Assembly: GCF_021916785.1 (NCBI RefSeq)
Contig: NZ_JAKCFC010000002.1
Location: forward strand, 124,001 to 188,000
Length of the DNA: 64,000 nt
From: Mycolicibacterium lacusdiani
Lineage (GTDB): Bacteria; Actinomycetota; Actinomycetes; Mycobacteriales; Mycobacteriaceae
Reading direction: 5' to 3'
Part shown: piece after piece, positions 15,324 to 24,937 of the stretch
Position numbering within the stretch: position 1 is the stretch's first letter
Layout of the letters: the number at the start of each line of letters is the position of its first letter
The notes under the pieces: generated by a model
What the model saw: only the letters and a program-made list of their open reading frames with translations
Database searches by the model: none
What the model was told of the DNA's origin: nothing
Translations under genes and position numbers: made by a program

Positions 15324-17789
15324 TCACGGTGGCGGCGGAGGCGGCGGCGGGGGCGGTCCGAGCACCGGCACCGTGATCGGCGGCAGGCCCGGAATCTGCA
15401 CGACCGTCGACCCCACCTGAGGTGGTGGCGGGAGGCCGGGGATCGGGACCCCCACCGGCGGCGGCGGTGGTGCCGGCGCGATGCCGTTGCTGACCTGGAT
15501 CGTGATCGTCGAGCCCGGCACGGTCTCGCCCGACGGGGAGGTGCCGACGACCGATCCCGCGGACGACCCGCTGTTGACCGGCGTGGTCTGCTCCGCGACC
15601 TGGAAACCGGCCTCCTTCAGACGCTGCCTGGCCAGGCCTTCGCTCATGCCCGCGACGCTGGGCACGCGCGAGCCGGGCGCACCGTCGACGTACCGCGGAT
15701 CGGTCGGCGGAAGGGAGACCGTCTCCGGCGTGAACTGCTTCATCGCCGTGAACCACGTTCTGGCGGGCTCGTTGCCGCCGAACAGGTCACCCGACCCGCA
15801 CTGCCGCAGCGGGAACGAGCACAGCTCACCCGGGGCGGTCGAGTCGTCGTAGATGTAGTTGGCGGCGGCGAACTCACTGGTGAAGCCGAGGAACGCCGAC
15901 GACTTGTTGTTCTCGGTGGTACCGGTCTTGCCCGCCATCGGCAGGTTCCAGCCCACCGACCCGGCGGCGCTCGCCGCGGTGCCGGAACCGGTGTCGTCCT
16001 TGCTCATGGCGTTGGCCAGGGTGTTGGCCAGGCCCTCGGGCACGGCCTGATCGCACGTCTCGGTGGTCACCGAGACCTCTTCGCCGTTGCGGTCGAAGAC
16101 CTTGTCGATGGGGCTCGGTGGGCACCACGTGCCGCCTGAGGCCAACGTCGCCGCCACGTTCGAGAGTTCGAGGGCGTTGACCTCGATGGGCCCGAGGGTG
16201 AAGGACCCGATGTTCTGCCGCTTGACGAAGTCGGCGAGGCTCTCGTTGCTCTCCGGGTCGTAGTCACGCGCCGTGCCCGGGAGGGCGTAGGAGCGCAATC
16301 CCAGACGGACCGCCATGTCGACGACGCGCTGCACGCCCACCGTCGAGATCAGCTTCGCGAACGCCGTGTTCGGCGAGGTGGCCAAGGCGTCGGTGACGCT
16401 CATCTGGCCGCGGTAGGCCCCCGCATTCTCCACGCACCAGGTGGCGGGCGGGCAGCCCCTCGCTCCGCCGCTGCCGAGACCCTTGGCCTGAAAACGCGAG
16501 GGAGCGTCGAGCTTGGCGTTGATGCCCATCCCCATGTCCATCGCGGCGGCGGTGGTGAAGACCTTGAAGACCGAGCCCGCGCCGTTGCCGACCAGCGAGA
16601 ACGGCTGCGGCTGCATCGTCTGACCGGCCTCGAGGTCCAGTCCGTACGTGCGGTTGCTCGCCATGGCCACCACCGGGTGCGCCGTCTTGCCGGGCCTGAT
16701 GACGCTCATGACGCTGGCCACGCCATCGAGGTCAGGTGGGGCGATGCCGTCGATCGACGACTTCACCGTGTTCTGGATGTCGGGGTCCAGGGTTGTGCGG
16801 ATCAAATAGCCGCCCTTGGCGACCTGCTCCTTGCTGATGCCCGCGCGCGCCAGGTAGTCGAGCGCGTAGTCGCAGAAGAACGCGCGGTCACCCGCGGCAA
16901 TACAGCCGCGCGGCAACTCCTGCGGCTGGGGCAGCACGCCGAGCGGCTGCTCCTTGGCCGCACGCAGCGCCGCGGCCTCCTGCGGGACGTTGTCGATCAT
17001 GGTGTCGAGTACGACGTTGCGGCGAGCCAGCGCACCGTCGGGGTTGGTGTACGGGTTGAGTGTGCTGGTGGACTGCACCATGCCGGCGAGGAGCGCGGCC
17101 TGCTGCCAGTTCAGCTCGGAGGCGTTGATGCCGAAGTAGGTCTGCGCGGCGTCCTGCACGCCGAACGCACCGTTGCCGAACGACACCAGGTTGAGATAGC
17201 GGGTGAGGATCTCGGGCTTGGTGAACGTCTTGTCGAGCGTCAGCGCCATGCGGATCTCGCGCAGCTTGCGCGCTGGAGTGGTCTCGATGGCCGCGCGCTT
17301 CTCGGCGTCGGTCTGCGCCACCACCAATAGTTGGTAGTTCTTGATGTACTGCTGCTCCAGCGTCGACCCGCCGCGGGTATCGGGGGCGCCGGACAGATAG
17401 CCGGACAAACCGGTCAGCGTGCCCTGCCAGTCGACGCCGTTGTGATCGGCGAAGCGCTTGTCCTCGATCGAGACGATCGCGAGCTTCATCGTGTTGGCGA
17501 TCTGCTCGCTGGGCACCTCGAACCGGCGCTGGGAGTACAGCCACGCGATCGTGTTGCCCTTGGCGTCGACCATCGTCGAGACCGCGGGAACCTCGCCCTC
17601 GACGAGCTGGGAGGAACCGTTGGCGACCACGTCGGACGCCCGGTTCGACATCAGGCCGAAGCCGCCGACGAGCGGGAACATGAGAGCCGCAGCCACCACG
17701 CTGGCCAACACGCAGCACCAGAACAACTTGATCAACGTGACGGCGCGGGGTGGCGAACCCGGCGGTCGAGACGTCGGACTCTCGGACAT
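15324..17789 (-). CDS. ponA2: Bifunctional class A penicillin-binding protein PonA2 (PBP2)
   Basis: 821 aa. It polymerises and cross-links peptidoglycan on the outer face of the membrane. Domains in order: short cytosolic N-terminus, membrane helix about 20-42, GT51 glycosyltransferase with catalytic Glu109 in SIEDKRFADHNGVDW and GGSTLEQQ at 140-147, transpeptidase with SVFK at 406-409 (Ser406 nucleophile), SPN at 472-474 and KTGT at 621-624, one PASTA domain about 709-771, and a Pro-rich tail ending in ten prolines. In mycobacteria PonA2 is non-essential in growth but needed for stress and dormancy survival. The 95-base gap to the next gene suggests co-transcription with the phosphoesterase. 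Divergent from whiB4. Confidence 0.95.
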   Translation of the reverse strand: MSESPTSRPPGSPPRAVTLIKLFWCCVLASVVAAALMFPLVGGFGLMSNRASDVVANGSSQLVEGEVPAVSTMVDAKGNTIAWLYSQRRFEVPSEQIANTMKLAIVSIEDKRFADHNGVDWQGTLTGLSGYLSGAPDTRGGSTLEQQYIKNYQLLVVAQTDAEKRAAIETTPARKLREIRMALTLDKTFTKPEILTRYLNLVSFGNGAFGVQDAAQTYFGINASELNWQQAALLAGMVQSTSTLNPYTNPDGALARRNVVLDTMIDNVPQEAAALRAAKEQPLGVLPQPQELPRGCIAAGDRAFFCDYALDYLARAGISKEQVAKGGYLIRTTLDPDIQNTVKSSIDGIAPPDLDGVASVMSVIRPGKTAHPVVAMASNRTYGLDLEAGQTMQPQPFSLVGNGAGSVFKVFTTAAAMDMGMGINAKLDAPSRFQAKGLGSGGARGCPPATWCVENAGAYRGQMSVTDALATSPNTAFAKLISTVGVQRVVDMAVRLGLRSYALPGTARDYDPESNESLADFVKRQNIGSFTLGPIEVNALELSNVAATLASGGTWCPPSPIDKVFDRNGEEVSVTTETCDQAVPEGLANTLANAMSKDDTGSGTAASAAGSVGWNLPMAGKTGTTENNKSSAFLGFTSEFAAANYIYDDSTAPGELCSFPLRQCGSGDLFGGNEPARTWFTAMKQFTPETVSLPPTDPRYVDGAPGSRVPSVAGMSEGLARQRLKEAGFQVAEQTTPVNSGSSAGSVVGTSPSGETVPGSTITIQVSNGIAPAPPPPPVGVPIPGLPPPPQVGSTVVQIPGLPPITVPVLGPPPPPPPPPP

Positions 17790-18103
17790 GGGTTACAGAC
17801 TAGCGAGGTCGCGGGACGTCAGCTCCCGAGCCGTTGCATCGTCGGCAACGGCGGGCGCTGCGGTTGCATCGCCGCCGGTCGGAGACGCTGCGCGGGCGCC
17901 AGCCCCGGTTTGGTACGCATCACGGCACGGTCGTGCCAAAAAATCGTGATTTGACTGTTGCGCAAAAGACCCCTGACCACCTAGCTTGGACACACAGTGC
18001 GATCTAGGTAACACTTCAGGTCGCATTGTGGCGTAGATCGCACCGGCGTTCTACACCTGGAACGGACCGTCGAGATGGCGGCGGCTGGACGGAGGGATCG
18101 CAG
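17790..18103. promoter_or_regulatory. Divergent ponA2/whiB4 intergenic region with a long inverted repeat
   Basis: 314 bases with no coding region. A perfect 10-bp inverted repeat, GTGCGATCTA (17997-18006) and TAGATCGCAC (18034-18043), separated by 27 bases, lies 60-107 bases upstream of the whiB4 start. It may be an operator bound by a dimer at two sites, or a hairpin in the whiB4 leader. The whiB4 ribosome binding site is GGAGGGA at 18091-18097. Confidence 0.5.
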
Positions 18104-18460
18104 GTGTCAGCTACTCGGCCCGCGGCGCGCAGGACCATAACTAGTTCCCCAGTCAACGCAGTAGTACAGAGCGCGGAAGCGGAAGCTCGCATCGCGTGGG
18201 TCTCGCAAGCACGGTGCCGCCAGGCCGATCCCGACGAACTGTTCGTTCGCGGCGCCGCACAGCGCAAGGCGGCCGTGATCTGCCGGCACTGCCCGGTGAT
18301 CCAGGAATGTGGCGCCGACGCCCTCGACAACCGCGTCGAGTTCGGCGTGTGGGGCGGCATGACCGAACGTCAGCGCCGCGCCCTGCTCAAGCAGCATCCC
18401 GAGGTCGTCTCCTGGGCCGACTTCTTCGCCGGTCAGCGCAAGCAGCGCAGCGCCGTCTAG
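18104..18460 (+). CDS. whiB4: WhiB4, iron-sulfur redox regulator
   Basis: 118 aa, GTG 18104 with GGAGGGA 6 bases upstream; the N-terminus SATRPAARRT matches WhiB4. Four cluster-binding cysteines are present, one in SQARCRQADPDELF and three in CRHCPVIQEC, followed by the FGVWGGMTERQRR turn and a basic C-terminal DNA-contact region. In M. tuberculosis WhiB4 carries an oxygen-sensitive 4Fe-4S cluster, and its apo form binds and condenses DNA, controlling oxidative-stress and beta-lactam responses. Divergent from ponA2 and convergent with the Get3-like pair, exactly as in M. tuberculosis. Confidence 0.95.
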   Translation: MSATRPAARRTITSSPVNAVVQSAEAEARIAWVSQARCRQADPDELFVRGAAQRKAAVICRHCPVIQECGADALDNRVEFGVWGGMTERQRRALLKQHPEVVSWADFFAGQRKQRSAV

Positions 18461-18464
18461 CTCC

Positions 18465-19589
18465 TCACGCAGCGTCGACGTCGCCGGTGATCTGATCGGC
18501 GATGGCGCGCAGCGCGTCGAGGTCGGACACGTCGAACGGCAGTGACGGAACGCCCACGATCGCGACGTGCGGGTTCGCGCCGGTGAAGCGCGACAGCAGC
18601 CGCACCTCCCGCTTGGCGGTCAAGGCGCGGTCGGCGTGGATACGAAGCACACCCGCGGTCAACGGGTCATCGGATTCAAGCGTCTCGGCGGCGTCCCTGG
18701 CCTGATCGGGCTTGAGATCGCACAGCGTCGGATGGGTCCGGTTCAGGATCAGCCCCGCCAGCGGCATGCTCTCCTGCGTCAACCGGTCCACGAAGAACGA
18801 TGCCTCGCGCAGCGCGTCGGGCTCCGCGGCCGATACGACGACGAACTGGGTACCGCGCCGCTTCAGCAATTCGTATGTGCGATCGGCCTTCTCGCGGAAA
18901 CCGCCGAACGTGGCATCGAGGGACTGCACGAAACCGGCTGCGTCGGCGAGCATTTGAGATCCCAGCACCGTCGACAACGCCTTCATGGCCAGCCCCACCG
19001 CGCCCGTCACCAGCCGGCCGATGCCGCGGCCCGGTGCCAGCAGCAGCTTCCACAGCCTGCTGTCCATGAAGCTGCCGAGCCGCTTCGGCGCGTCGAGGAA
19101 GTCCAGCGCATTGCGCGACGGCGGAGTGTCGACGACCACGAGGTCCCACTTGTCCTGCGCCAGAAGCTGACCCAGCTTCTCCATCGCCATGTACTCCTGC
19201 GTACCGGCCAGCGACGTCGCGACGGTTTGGTAGAACTGGTTCTCCAGGATGGCCTCGGCGCGGTCGCCTTCCGAGTACTGGAGAACCATCTCGTCGAACG
19301 TGCGGCGCATGTCGAGCATCATCGCGTGCAGTTCGCCGGTCACCTCCGGCGCCAGCGGTACCCGCTGCGGAGTGTTGCCAAGGGTCTTGATGCCCAACGC
19401 CTGCGCGAGTCGCTTGGCCGGGTCGATGGTCAGCACCACGACCGTGCGTCCGTACTCGGCGGCCCGCATCGCCATCGCCGCAGCGGTGGTCGTCTTGCCG
19501 ACACCGCCTGCGCCACAACAGACCACGACCCGATTGGACCGGTCCTTCAGGATCGCGCTCAGATCGAGTGCGCGTGCCGTGCTGCTCAT
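18465..19589 (-). CDS. bagB: Get3/ArsA-like ATPase (Rv3680 homolog)
   Basis: 374 aa, start ATG 19589. Deviant Walker [18 protein letters not shown] near residue 20, switch [19 protein letters not shown] and the A-loop LILNRTHP place it in the anion-transporting ATPase/Get3 family. The sequence is nearly collinear with Rv3680, which with Rv3679 forms the BagA/BagB pair described as bacterial Get3-like ATPases important for growth on glycerol in M. tuberculosis. Cytosolic; it probably acts as a heteromer with the upstream product, whose gene ends 67 bases before this start. Confidence 0.9.
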   Translation of the reverse strand: MSSTARALDLSAILKDRSNRVVVCCGAGGVGKTTTAAAMAMRAAEYGRTVVVLTIDPAKRLAQALGIKTLGNTPQRVPLAPEVTGELHAMMLDMRRTFDEMVLQYSEGDRAEAILENQFYQTVATSLAGTQEYMAMEKLGQLLAQDKWDLVVVDTPPSRNALDFLDAPKRLGSFMDSRLWKLLLAPGRGIGRLVTGAVGLAMKALSTVLGSQMLADAAGFVQSLDATFGGFREKADRTYELLKRRGTQFVVVSAAEPDALREASFFVDRLTQESMPLAGLILNRTHPTLCDLKPDQARDAAETLESDDPLTAGVLRIHADRALTAKREVRLLSRFTGANPHVAIVGVPSLPFDVSDLDALRAIADQITGDVDAA

Positions 19590-19656
19590 CAGACGTTTCC
19601 TCTGTTCATCGGGGCACGGGTGCTCATCGCAGGTCGTCGGCTCTTCGCGCAAGCGC

Positions 19657-20685
19657 TCATCGCACGCCCTGGGCGGCGAGTTCCTCGGCGAGTTCGTACA
19701 GACTGCCCAGGTCCACGCCGTCGCGGATCGCAGGCAGTTCCAGCCGGGGCACGTCGATCTCGTCGAGCTGCTCGGCGCTCTCGGCACGCGCGGCGATGCG
19801 CGTCGCATGCTCGATTGCCTCGGTGAGCAGGCCCGCGAAGTCGTCGTCGGACAACGTGATTCCCACCTTGGTCAGCCCGGCCCGGACGGCATCGGCATCG
19901 ATGACGCCCTCGGCGGCCTTGCTCAGATCCTCGGGCGACAGGTAGGCCGGGATGTTCCGGTTGACGATGACGCTGCCGATCGTCAGGTCCAGCTGTCGGA
20001 GTTCCTCGATCGCCTCGACCGTCTCCTGAATCGGCAACGCCTCGAGCAACGTCACCAGGTGGATGGTGGTGAGGTCGGAGTGCAGGACCTTGACCACGCT
20101 CTCGGCCTGACCGTGCACGGGCCCGCCCTTCGCTAGATCCGACACGGCCTTCGTCACGTCGAGGAAGCGCGCGATGCGGCCGGTCGGCGGCGAGTCCACG
20201 ACCACCGCGTCGTAGACCTGTTGCTTGCCGGGCTTGTCGCCGCGCGTCACGATCTCGCGGAGCTTGCCGGTGAGCAGGACGTCGCGCAGTCCGGGTGCGA
20301 TCGTCGTCGCGAATTCCACTGCACCGATGCGTCGCATCGCGCGTCCGGCGATGCCGAGGTTGTAGAACATGTCGAGGTACTCGAGGAACGCCGCCTCTGT
20401 GTCGATCGCCAGCGCGTTGACCTGGCCACCGCCGTCGGCCGTCGCGATCTTGACCTCTTCGTACGGCAGCGGCGGCACGTCGAACAGTTGCGCGATTCCC
20501 TGGCGCCCCTCGACTTCGACCAGCAGCACCTTGCGTCCACCGGCGGCCAGCGTCAGCGCCAGCGCGGCCGCGACCGTGGATTTGCCGGTGCCGCCCTTCC
20601 CCGTGACGAAGTGCAGCTTCGCCTTGGACAGCCGAGATGGCCAGCCGACCGTGCTGCGGCTGCTGGACGGGGACGACGTAGTCAC
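19657..20685 (-). CDS. bagA: Get3/ArsA-like ATPase (Rv3679 homolog)
   Basis: 342 aa, start ATG 20685. Walker [20 protein letters not shown] at about residues 24-42 has the canonical signature lysine of the deviant P-loop (KGGTGKS), and [17 protein letters not shown] is the switch region. First gene of the Rv3679-Rv3680 pair. Family knowledge suggests ATP-driven binding of a hydrophobic or anionic client; a tail-anchored protein client in mycobacteria is not established. Divergent from the DUF4177 gene. Confidence 0.9.
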   Translation of the reverse strand: MTTSSPSSSRSTVGWPSRLSKAKLHFVTGKGGTGKSTVAAALALTLAAGGRKVLLVEVEGRQGIAQLFDVPPLPYEEVKIATADGGGQVNALAIDTEAAFLEYLDMFYNLGIAGRAMRRIGAVEFATTIAPGLRDVLLTGKLREIVTRGDKPGKQQVYDAVVVDSPPTGRIARFLDVTKAVSDLAKGGPVHGQAESVVKVLHSDLTTIHLVTLLEALPIQETVEAIEELRQLDLTIGSVIVNRNIPAYLSPEDLSKAAEGVIDADAVRAGLTKVGITLSDDDFAGLLTEAIEHATRIAARAESAEQLDEIDVPRLELPAIRDGVDLGSLYELAEELAAQGVR

Positions 20686-20759
20686 ACCAGCATGCTATCC
20701 AAGGCGGTGCTCGCGCCCGATAAGCTCAGCGACATGACTGAAATGACGAGGTGGACCGC

Positions 20760-20921
20760 GTGAGCGAAACGACCAAGTGGGAGTACGCCACGGTCCCCCT
20801 CCTGACCCATGCGACCAAGCAGATCCTCGATCAGTGGGGCGCAGACGGCTGGGAGCTGGTGTCGGTGCTTCAGGGCCCCACCGGCGAGCAGCACGTCGCC
20901 TACTTGAAGCGGCCCAAGTGA
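20760..20921 (+). CDS. DUF4177 small protein (Rv3678A homolog)
   Basis: 53 aa, too short for most ORF callers. Start GTG 20760; TGA 20919-20921. The sequence KWEYATVPLLTHATKQILDQ and WGADGWELVSVLQG is the DUF4177 pattern, a small beta-alpha protein in which an aromatic strand is followed by an alternating helix. Its stop overlaps the RidA start (GTGA), so the two are translationally coupled. Function unknown. Confidence 0.85.
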   Translation: MSETTKWEYATVPLLTHATKQILDQWGADGWELVSVLQGPTGEQHVAYLKRPK

Positions 20922-21388
20922 CCTCAGCCAACAAGGCGTGGTCGGAGCGGCTGACCGAACTGGGCATCCAACTGCCCGACGTGGTCGCCCCGCTGGCGGC
21001 TTACGTCCCCGCGGTGCGCACCGGCAACCTCGTCTACACCGCAGGTCAGCTACCCATCGTCGCCGGCGAACTCGTCGCGACGGGCAAGGTCGGCGCCGAG
21101 GTCACCGCCGAGGACGCACAGGCTCTCGCCCGCACCTGCGGACTGAACGCCCTGGCCGCGATCCACGCGCTGGTTGGCATCGACGCGATCGTCCGCGTCG
21201 TGAAGGCCGTCGGCTTCGTGGCGTCCGCGCCAGGGTTCGGCGGACAACCCGGCGTCGTGAACGGCGCCTCCGAGCTGTTCGGCGAGATCTTCGGCGAGGC
21301 CGGCGCCCACGCCCGCTCCGCAGTAGGGGTGTCTGAGCTGCCCCGCAACGCGCCGGTCGAGGTGGAACTCATCGTCGAGGTCGCGTGA
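20918..21388 (+). CDS. RidA/YjgF-family protein (Rv3678c homolog)
   Basis: 156 aa, GTG 20918 in a GTGA overlap with the DUF4177 gene. AYVPAVRTGNLVYTAGQLP near residue 28 and the C-terminal RSAVGVSELPRNAPVEVELI, with Arg and Glu in the trimer-interface pocket, identify the YjgF/YER057c/UK114 fold. Classical RidA proteins hydrolyse reactive enamine/imine intermediates made by PLP enzymes. Cytosolic homotrimer expected. Followed after 39 bases by the metallo-beta-lactamase-fold gene. Confidence 0.9.
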   Translation: MTSANKAWSERLTELGIQLPDVVAPLAAYVPAVRTGNLVYTAGQLPIVAGELVATGKVGAEVTAEDAQALARTCGLNALAAIHALVGIDAIVRVVKAVGFVASAPGFGGQPGVVNGASELFGEIFGEAGAHARSAVGVSELPRNAPVEVELIVEVA

Positions 21389-21427
21389 GCGACGATCGGG
21401 CGGAGGTCGCGTGAGCGCAGAGGTGGC

Positions 21428-22246
21428 GTGACGTCCGGCGACGCTGCCGAGAACCCGGAGCCGGTGCATCCGGCCTACGGGACGCTGCGCCGCGTCACCG
21501 ACACCGCGTCGGTCCTGCTGTGCGACAACCCGGGCATGATGACGCTCGACGGGACGAACACCTGGGTGCTTCGCGGACCTGGCAGCGACGAGATAGTGAT
21601 CGTCGACCCGGGACCCGACGACGACGCGCACGTCGAGCGCATCGCCGCCCTCGGCACGATCCCGCTGGTCCTGATCAGCCACAAGCACGGTGACCACACC
21701 GACGCGATAGACGCACTCGTCGACCGCACCGGTGCGGTGGTTCGTGCGGTCGGCAGCGGCTTCCTGCGTGGGCTCGGCGGTCCGCTGACCGACGGCGAGG
21801 TCATCGACGCCGCCGGGCTACGCATCACCGTGCTCGCGACGCCCCGACACACCGCCGATTCGCTGTCGTTCCTGGTCGATGGGGGTGATGACGACGGCGC
21901 CGTGCTCACCGCCGACACCGTGCTCGGCCGCGGCACCACCGTCATCGACAACGAGGACGGCAGCCTGCGCGCTTACCTCGAGTCGCTGCGTCGACTCCGG
22001 GGGTTGGGTCGGCGTGCGGTGCTGCCGGGACACGGGCCCGACCTTCCCGACCTCGAGGCCGTGGCGGAGACGTACCTGCAGCACCGCGAGGAACGGCTCG
22101 GACAGGTGCGCGACGCGCTACGGGTGCTCGGCGAGGACGCCACGGCCCGCCAGATCGTCGAGCACGTGTACACCGACGTCGACGAGAAGCTGTGGGACCA
22201 CGCGGAGTGGTCGGTGCAGGCGCAGCTCGACTACCTGCGCGAGTGA
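21428..22246 (+). CDS. Metallo-beta-lactamase-fold hydrolase (Rv3677c homolog)
   Basis: 272 aa, GTG 21428. Metal motif LISHKHGDHTDAIDAL (HxHxDH with Lys between the first His pair) near residues 78-93, then TPRHTADSLSF, LTADTVLGRG and VLPGHGPDLPD, the order typical of class-B-like hydrolases such as glyoxalase II and the LACTB2 group. The C-terminal helix (RQIVEHVYTDVDEKLWDHAEW) is the LACTB2-like winged-helix extension, a subgroup whose human member is a ribonuclease. Substrate here unknown. Ends 49 bases from crp, convergent. Confidence 0.85.
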   Translation: MTSGDAAENPEPVHPAYGTLRRVTDTASVLLCDNPGMMTLDGTNTWVLRGPGSDEIVIVDPGPDDDAHVERIAALGTIPLVLISHKHGDHTDAIDALVDRTGAVVRAVGSGFLRGLGGPLTDGEVIDAAGLRITVLATPRHTADSLSFLVDGGDDDGAVLTADTVLGRGTTVIDNEDGSLRAYLESLRRLRGLGRRAVLPGHGPDLPDLEAVAETYLQHREERLGQVRDALRVLGEDATARQIVEHVYTDVDEKLWDHAEWSVQAQLDYLRE

Positions 22247-22295
22247 TTCGTGGAAGATCTCCCGCGGTGAACGCAGGAAATGTTCCACGAATCGC

Positions 22296-22970
22296 CTACC
22301 TCGCTCGGCGAGCCAGCCGCTCGGAGTCGCTGATCAGCACGCTCTTCCCCTCCAGGCGGATCCAGCCGCGGTGGGCGAAGTCGGCCAGCGCCTTGTTCAC
22401 CGTCTCGCGCGAGGCGCCGACGAGCTGAGCGATCTCCTCCTGAGTGAGGTCGTGCGTCACCCGCAGCGAACCACCCTCCTGGGTGCCGAAGCGCTGCGCG
22501 AGCTGCAGCAGCTGCTTGGCCACGCGGCCCGGCACGTCGGTGAAGATGAGGTCGGCGAGGTTGTTGTTGGTGCGGCGCAGCCGGCGTGCCAGCACGCGCA
22601 GCAGCTGATCGGCGATCTCGGGCCGATCCTTGATCCACGCCTTGAGCGCATCGCGGTTCATCGCGACGGCGCGAACCTCGGTGATGGTGGTGGCACTGGA
22701 GGTACGAGGCCCCGGATCGAAGATCGACAGCTCGCCGAACATGTCCGACGGACCCATGATCGTCAGCAGGTTCTCGCGACCGTCGGGGGAGCGGCGACCG
22801 ATCTTCACCTTGCCGGTGATGATGATGTACAGCCGGTCACCGGGTTCACCTTCGGCGAAGACGGTGTGCCCGCGCGGAAAGTCGACAGGTTGAAGTTCCT
22901 TCGTCAGCGCGGAGACCGCTGCTGGTTCGACTCCCTGGAAGATTCCGGCCCTAGCCAGGATCTCGTCCAC
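22296..22970 (-). CDS. crp: cAMP receptor protein Crp (Rv3676 homolog)
   Basis: 224 aa, start GTG 22970 ([15 protein letters not shown] follows) with GAGGGG 4 bases upstream. Cyclic-nucleotide domain in the N-terminal half: [20 protein letters not shown], then [20 protein letters not shown] with the phosphate-binding Arg. Central dimer helix, then [23 protein letters not shown] near 170-190. It is nearly identical to M. tuberculosis Crp, a global activator/repressor recognising TGTGA-N6-TCACA. Two such sites occur in this window (acs and the Ms1 promoter), and a class III cyclase gene is present at 48446-50047. Confidence 0.97.
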   Translation of the reverse strand: MDEILARAGIFQGVEPAAVSALTKELQPVDFPRGHTVFAEGEPGDRLYIIITGKVKIGRRSPDGRENLLTIMGPSDMFGELSIFDPGPRTSSATTITEVRAVAMNRDALKAWIKDRPEIADQLLRVLARRLRRTNNNLADLIFTDVPGRVAKQLLQLAQRFGTQEGGSLRVTHDLTQEEIAQLVGASRETVNKALADFAHRGWIRLEGKSVLISDSERLARRAR

Positions 22971-23074
22971 GTTGCCCCTCTTATGTTCTCGGGTCATCAC
23001 GACACGCGCAGGCCAAAACCGGTTTGGATTGGCGAATTCAGTCTAGTGGTTGGCCGCTTCTCGACGTGCCAACG

Positions 23075-23413
23075 CTACACACGATCCGCCTGGCGAGTCG
23101 GCTGAAATTCCGGATTGGTCCGGTGATGAACGTATATCCGAGCCGGCAAACCGGATGGCGCTTCGGCGAGTACGGGGTCGCCGTAGCACCCACCGAAGGG
23201 CTCGTAAGGTTCGTAGAACGCGTCCGAGTCGTACTCGTCGACCCCGTCCCGGGGCACCGCAGGACGGGCGCAGTCGGCCTTGGCCTTCTCCAGTGCGGCG
23301 ACCACGTCGGCGGGGGAGACGGCATCGTCGACGAGATTCTCCTCGAGGCGGCTCAGCCCGAACGTCGCCAGCATCAACAATGCTGGGATGAAGGCGACGA
23401 GCAACCACGACAC
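23075..23413 (-). CDS. Small membrane-anchored protein (Rv3675 homolog)
   Basis: 112 aa, GTG 23413. One N-terminal hydrophobic helix, residues about 2-19 (SWLLVAFIPALLMLATFG), then an acidic, Tyr/Phe-rich extracytoplasmic domain (DEYDSDAFYEPYEPFGGCYG). Two cysteines (ADCARPA and GGCYG) could form a disulfide outside the cell. Syntenic with Rv3675, between nth and crp. No enzymatic motif; function unknown. Confidence 0.75.
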   Translation of the reverse strand: MSWLLVAFIPALLMLATFGLSRLEENLVDDAVSPADVVAALEKAKADCARPAVPRDGVDEYDSDAFYEPYEPFGGCYGDPVLAEAPSGLPARIYVHHRTNPEFQPTRQADRV

Positions 23414-23507
23414 AACGCTGAAGTAAACACGCCGAACATCTCAGCGGGATCACGAATTGCCACCGGTCCCAGCATCGTAGAACGGCCTCGTCAGTAGGCT
23501 GGAGGAC

Positions 23508-24260
23508 GTGACTGTGCGGGCACCCGGTGGGAAATGGGACGACGAAACTCACCTGGGGCTGGTGCGCCGGGCGCGCAGGATGAATCGCACTCTGGCGCAA
23601 GCCTTTCCGCAAGTCTACTGCGAGCTGGACTTCACCACGCCGCTGGAGCTGACGGTCGCCACGATCCTCTCCGCGCAGAGCACCGACAAGCGGGTGAACC
23701 TCACCACTCCCGCACTGTTCAAGCGGTACCGAACGGCGCTGGACTACGCCCAGGCCGACCGGATCGAACTCGAGGAGCTGATCCGCCCCACCGGCTTCTA
23801 CCGGAACAAGGCCACGTCGTTGCTCCGGCTCGGTCAGGAACTCGTCGAACGCTTCGACGGCGAGGTGCCCAAGACCATCGAAGAACTCGTCACGCTGCCG
23901 GGCATCGGACGCAAGACGGCGAACGTCGTACTCGGCAACGCGTTCGACATCCCCGGCATCACGGTCGACACCCACTTCGGCCGGTTGGTGCGGCGGTGGC
24001 GGTGGACCGAACTCGAGGACCCGGTCAAGGTCGAGCACGCGATCGGTGAACTCATCGAGCGCCGGGAGTGGACGCTTTTGAGTCACCGAGTCATCTTTCA
24101 CGGTCGGCGTGTCTGCCATGCCCGCAAGCCGGCGTGCGGGGTCTGCGTGCTTGCCAAGGACTGCCCGTCGTTCGGCACGGGGCCGACCGACCCGGCATTG
24201 GCCGCCCCGCTGGTCAAGGGACCGGAGACCGAACACCTGCTGGCCCTGGCCGGTCTGTAG
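23508..24260 (+). CDS. nth: Endonuclease III, DNA glycosylase/AP lyase
   Basis: 250 aa. Removes oxidised pyrimidines and cleaves abasic sites in base-excision repair. HhH motif [12 protein letters not shown] with catalytic Lys136, and [10 protein letters not shown] with catalytic Asp154 (spacing 18, as in E. coli K120/D138). The C-terminal 4Fe-4S ligands are in [17 protein letters not shown] with the C-x6-C-x2-C-x5-C pattern. First gene of the nth-thioredoxin-Nudix-marP operon; the next gene starts 29 bases downstream. Confidence 0.97.
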   Translation: MTVRAPGGKWDDETHLGLVRRARRMNRTLAQAFPQVYCELDFTTPLELTVATILSAQSTDKRVNLTTPALFKRYRTALDYAQADRIELEELIRPTGFYRNKATSLLRLGQELVERFDGEVPKTIEELVTLPGIGRKTANVVLGNAFDIPGITVDTHFGRLVRRWRWTELEDPVKVEHAIGELIERREWTLLSHRVIFHGRRVCHARKPACGVCVLAKDCPSFGTGPTDPALAAPLVKGPETEHLLALAGL

Positions 24261-24289
24261 GTCGGCGTCGTGACGCGAGGAACGCGACG

Positions 24290-24937
24290 ATGAGCAGGTC
24301 GGCGCGCTGGACGGTCGTGGTGCTGGTGGTGCTCGTCGGCCTCGGCGTCGCCTTCTGGCGGGAACTCGACGGCACCGAGCCAACGGCCGGACCGCGGGAC
24401 TCCTACGTGGCCCGCGACCACCGCGACGCCGACACCCCCGAGGCGCTTGCGGGCCCCCGCGCCGAGGCCGACCTCCCACCCTGCCCCGGTCCAGGACCCG
24501 GCGCGGGACCGCAGTCACTGCGCGACGTCACCCTCGAGTGCGCGGGCGACGGTGCGCCGGTGAACGTGGGCCGCGCCGTCGACGGCCGCCCCGTCGTGCT
24601 CAACCTGTGGGCCTACTGGTGCGGGCCGTGCGCCGACGAACTGCCCGCGATGGCCGAGTACCAGCGCCGGATGGGTCCGGCGGTCTCGGTGATCACCGTC
24701 CATCAGGACGAGAACGAGACGGCGGCGCTGCTGCGTCTCGCCGAACTGGGCGTTCGCCTGCCGACACTGCAGGACGGACGCCGCCTCGTCGCCTCGGCAC
24801 TGAAGGTGCCCAACGTGATGCCCGCGACCGTCGTGCTGCGCATGGACGGTAGCGTTGCCGAGATCCTGCCCCGGTCATTCGCCACTGCCGACGAGATCGC
24901 GGAGGCGGTGAACCCACGGATTGGAGTGCAGGGTTGA
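24290..24937 (+). CDS. Membrane-anchored thioredoxin-like protein (Rv3673c homolog)
   Basis: 215 aa, ATG 24290 with GAGGAA 8 bases upstream. Membrane helix residues 6-22, a Pro-rich linker, then a TlpA/ResA-like thioredoxin fold with active site LWAYWCGPCADELPAM (CGPC) near residue 106. It is expected to face outside the cytosol and exchange disulfides in envelope proteins, of which the MarP product encoded two genes downstream (two periplasmic Cys) is a possible partner. Its stop overlaps the Nudix start (TTGA). Confidence 0.85.
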   Translation: MSRSARWTVVVLVVLVGLGVAFWRELDGTEPTAGPRDSYVARDHRDADTPEALAGPRAEADLPPCPGPGPGAGPQSLRDVTLECAGDGAPVNVGRAVDGRPVVLNLWAYWCGPCADELPAMAEYQRRMGPAVSVITVHQDENETAALLRLAELGVRLPTLQDGRRLVASALKVPNVMPATVVLRMDGSVAEILPRSFATADEIAEAVNPRIGVQG

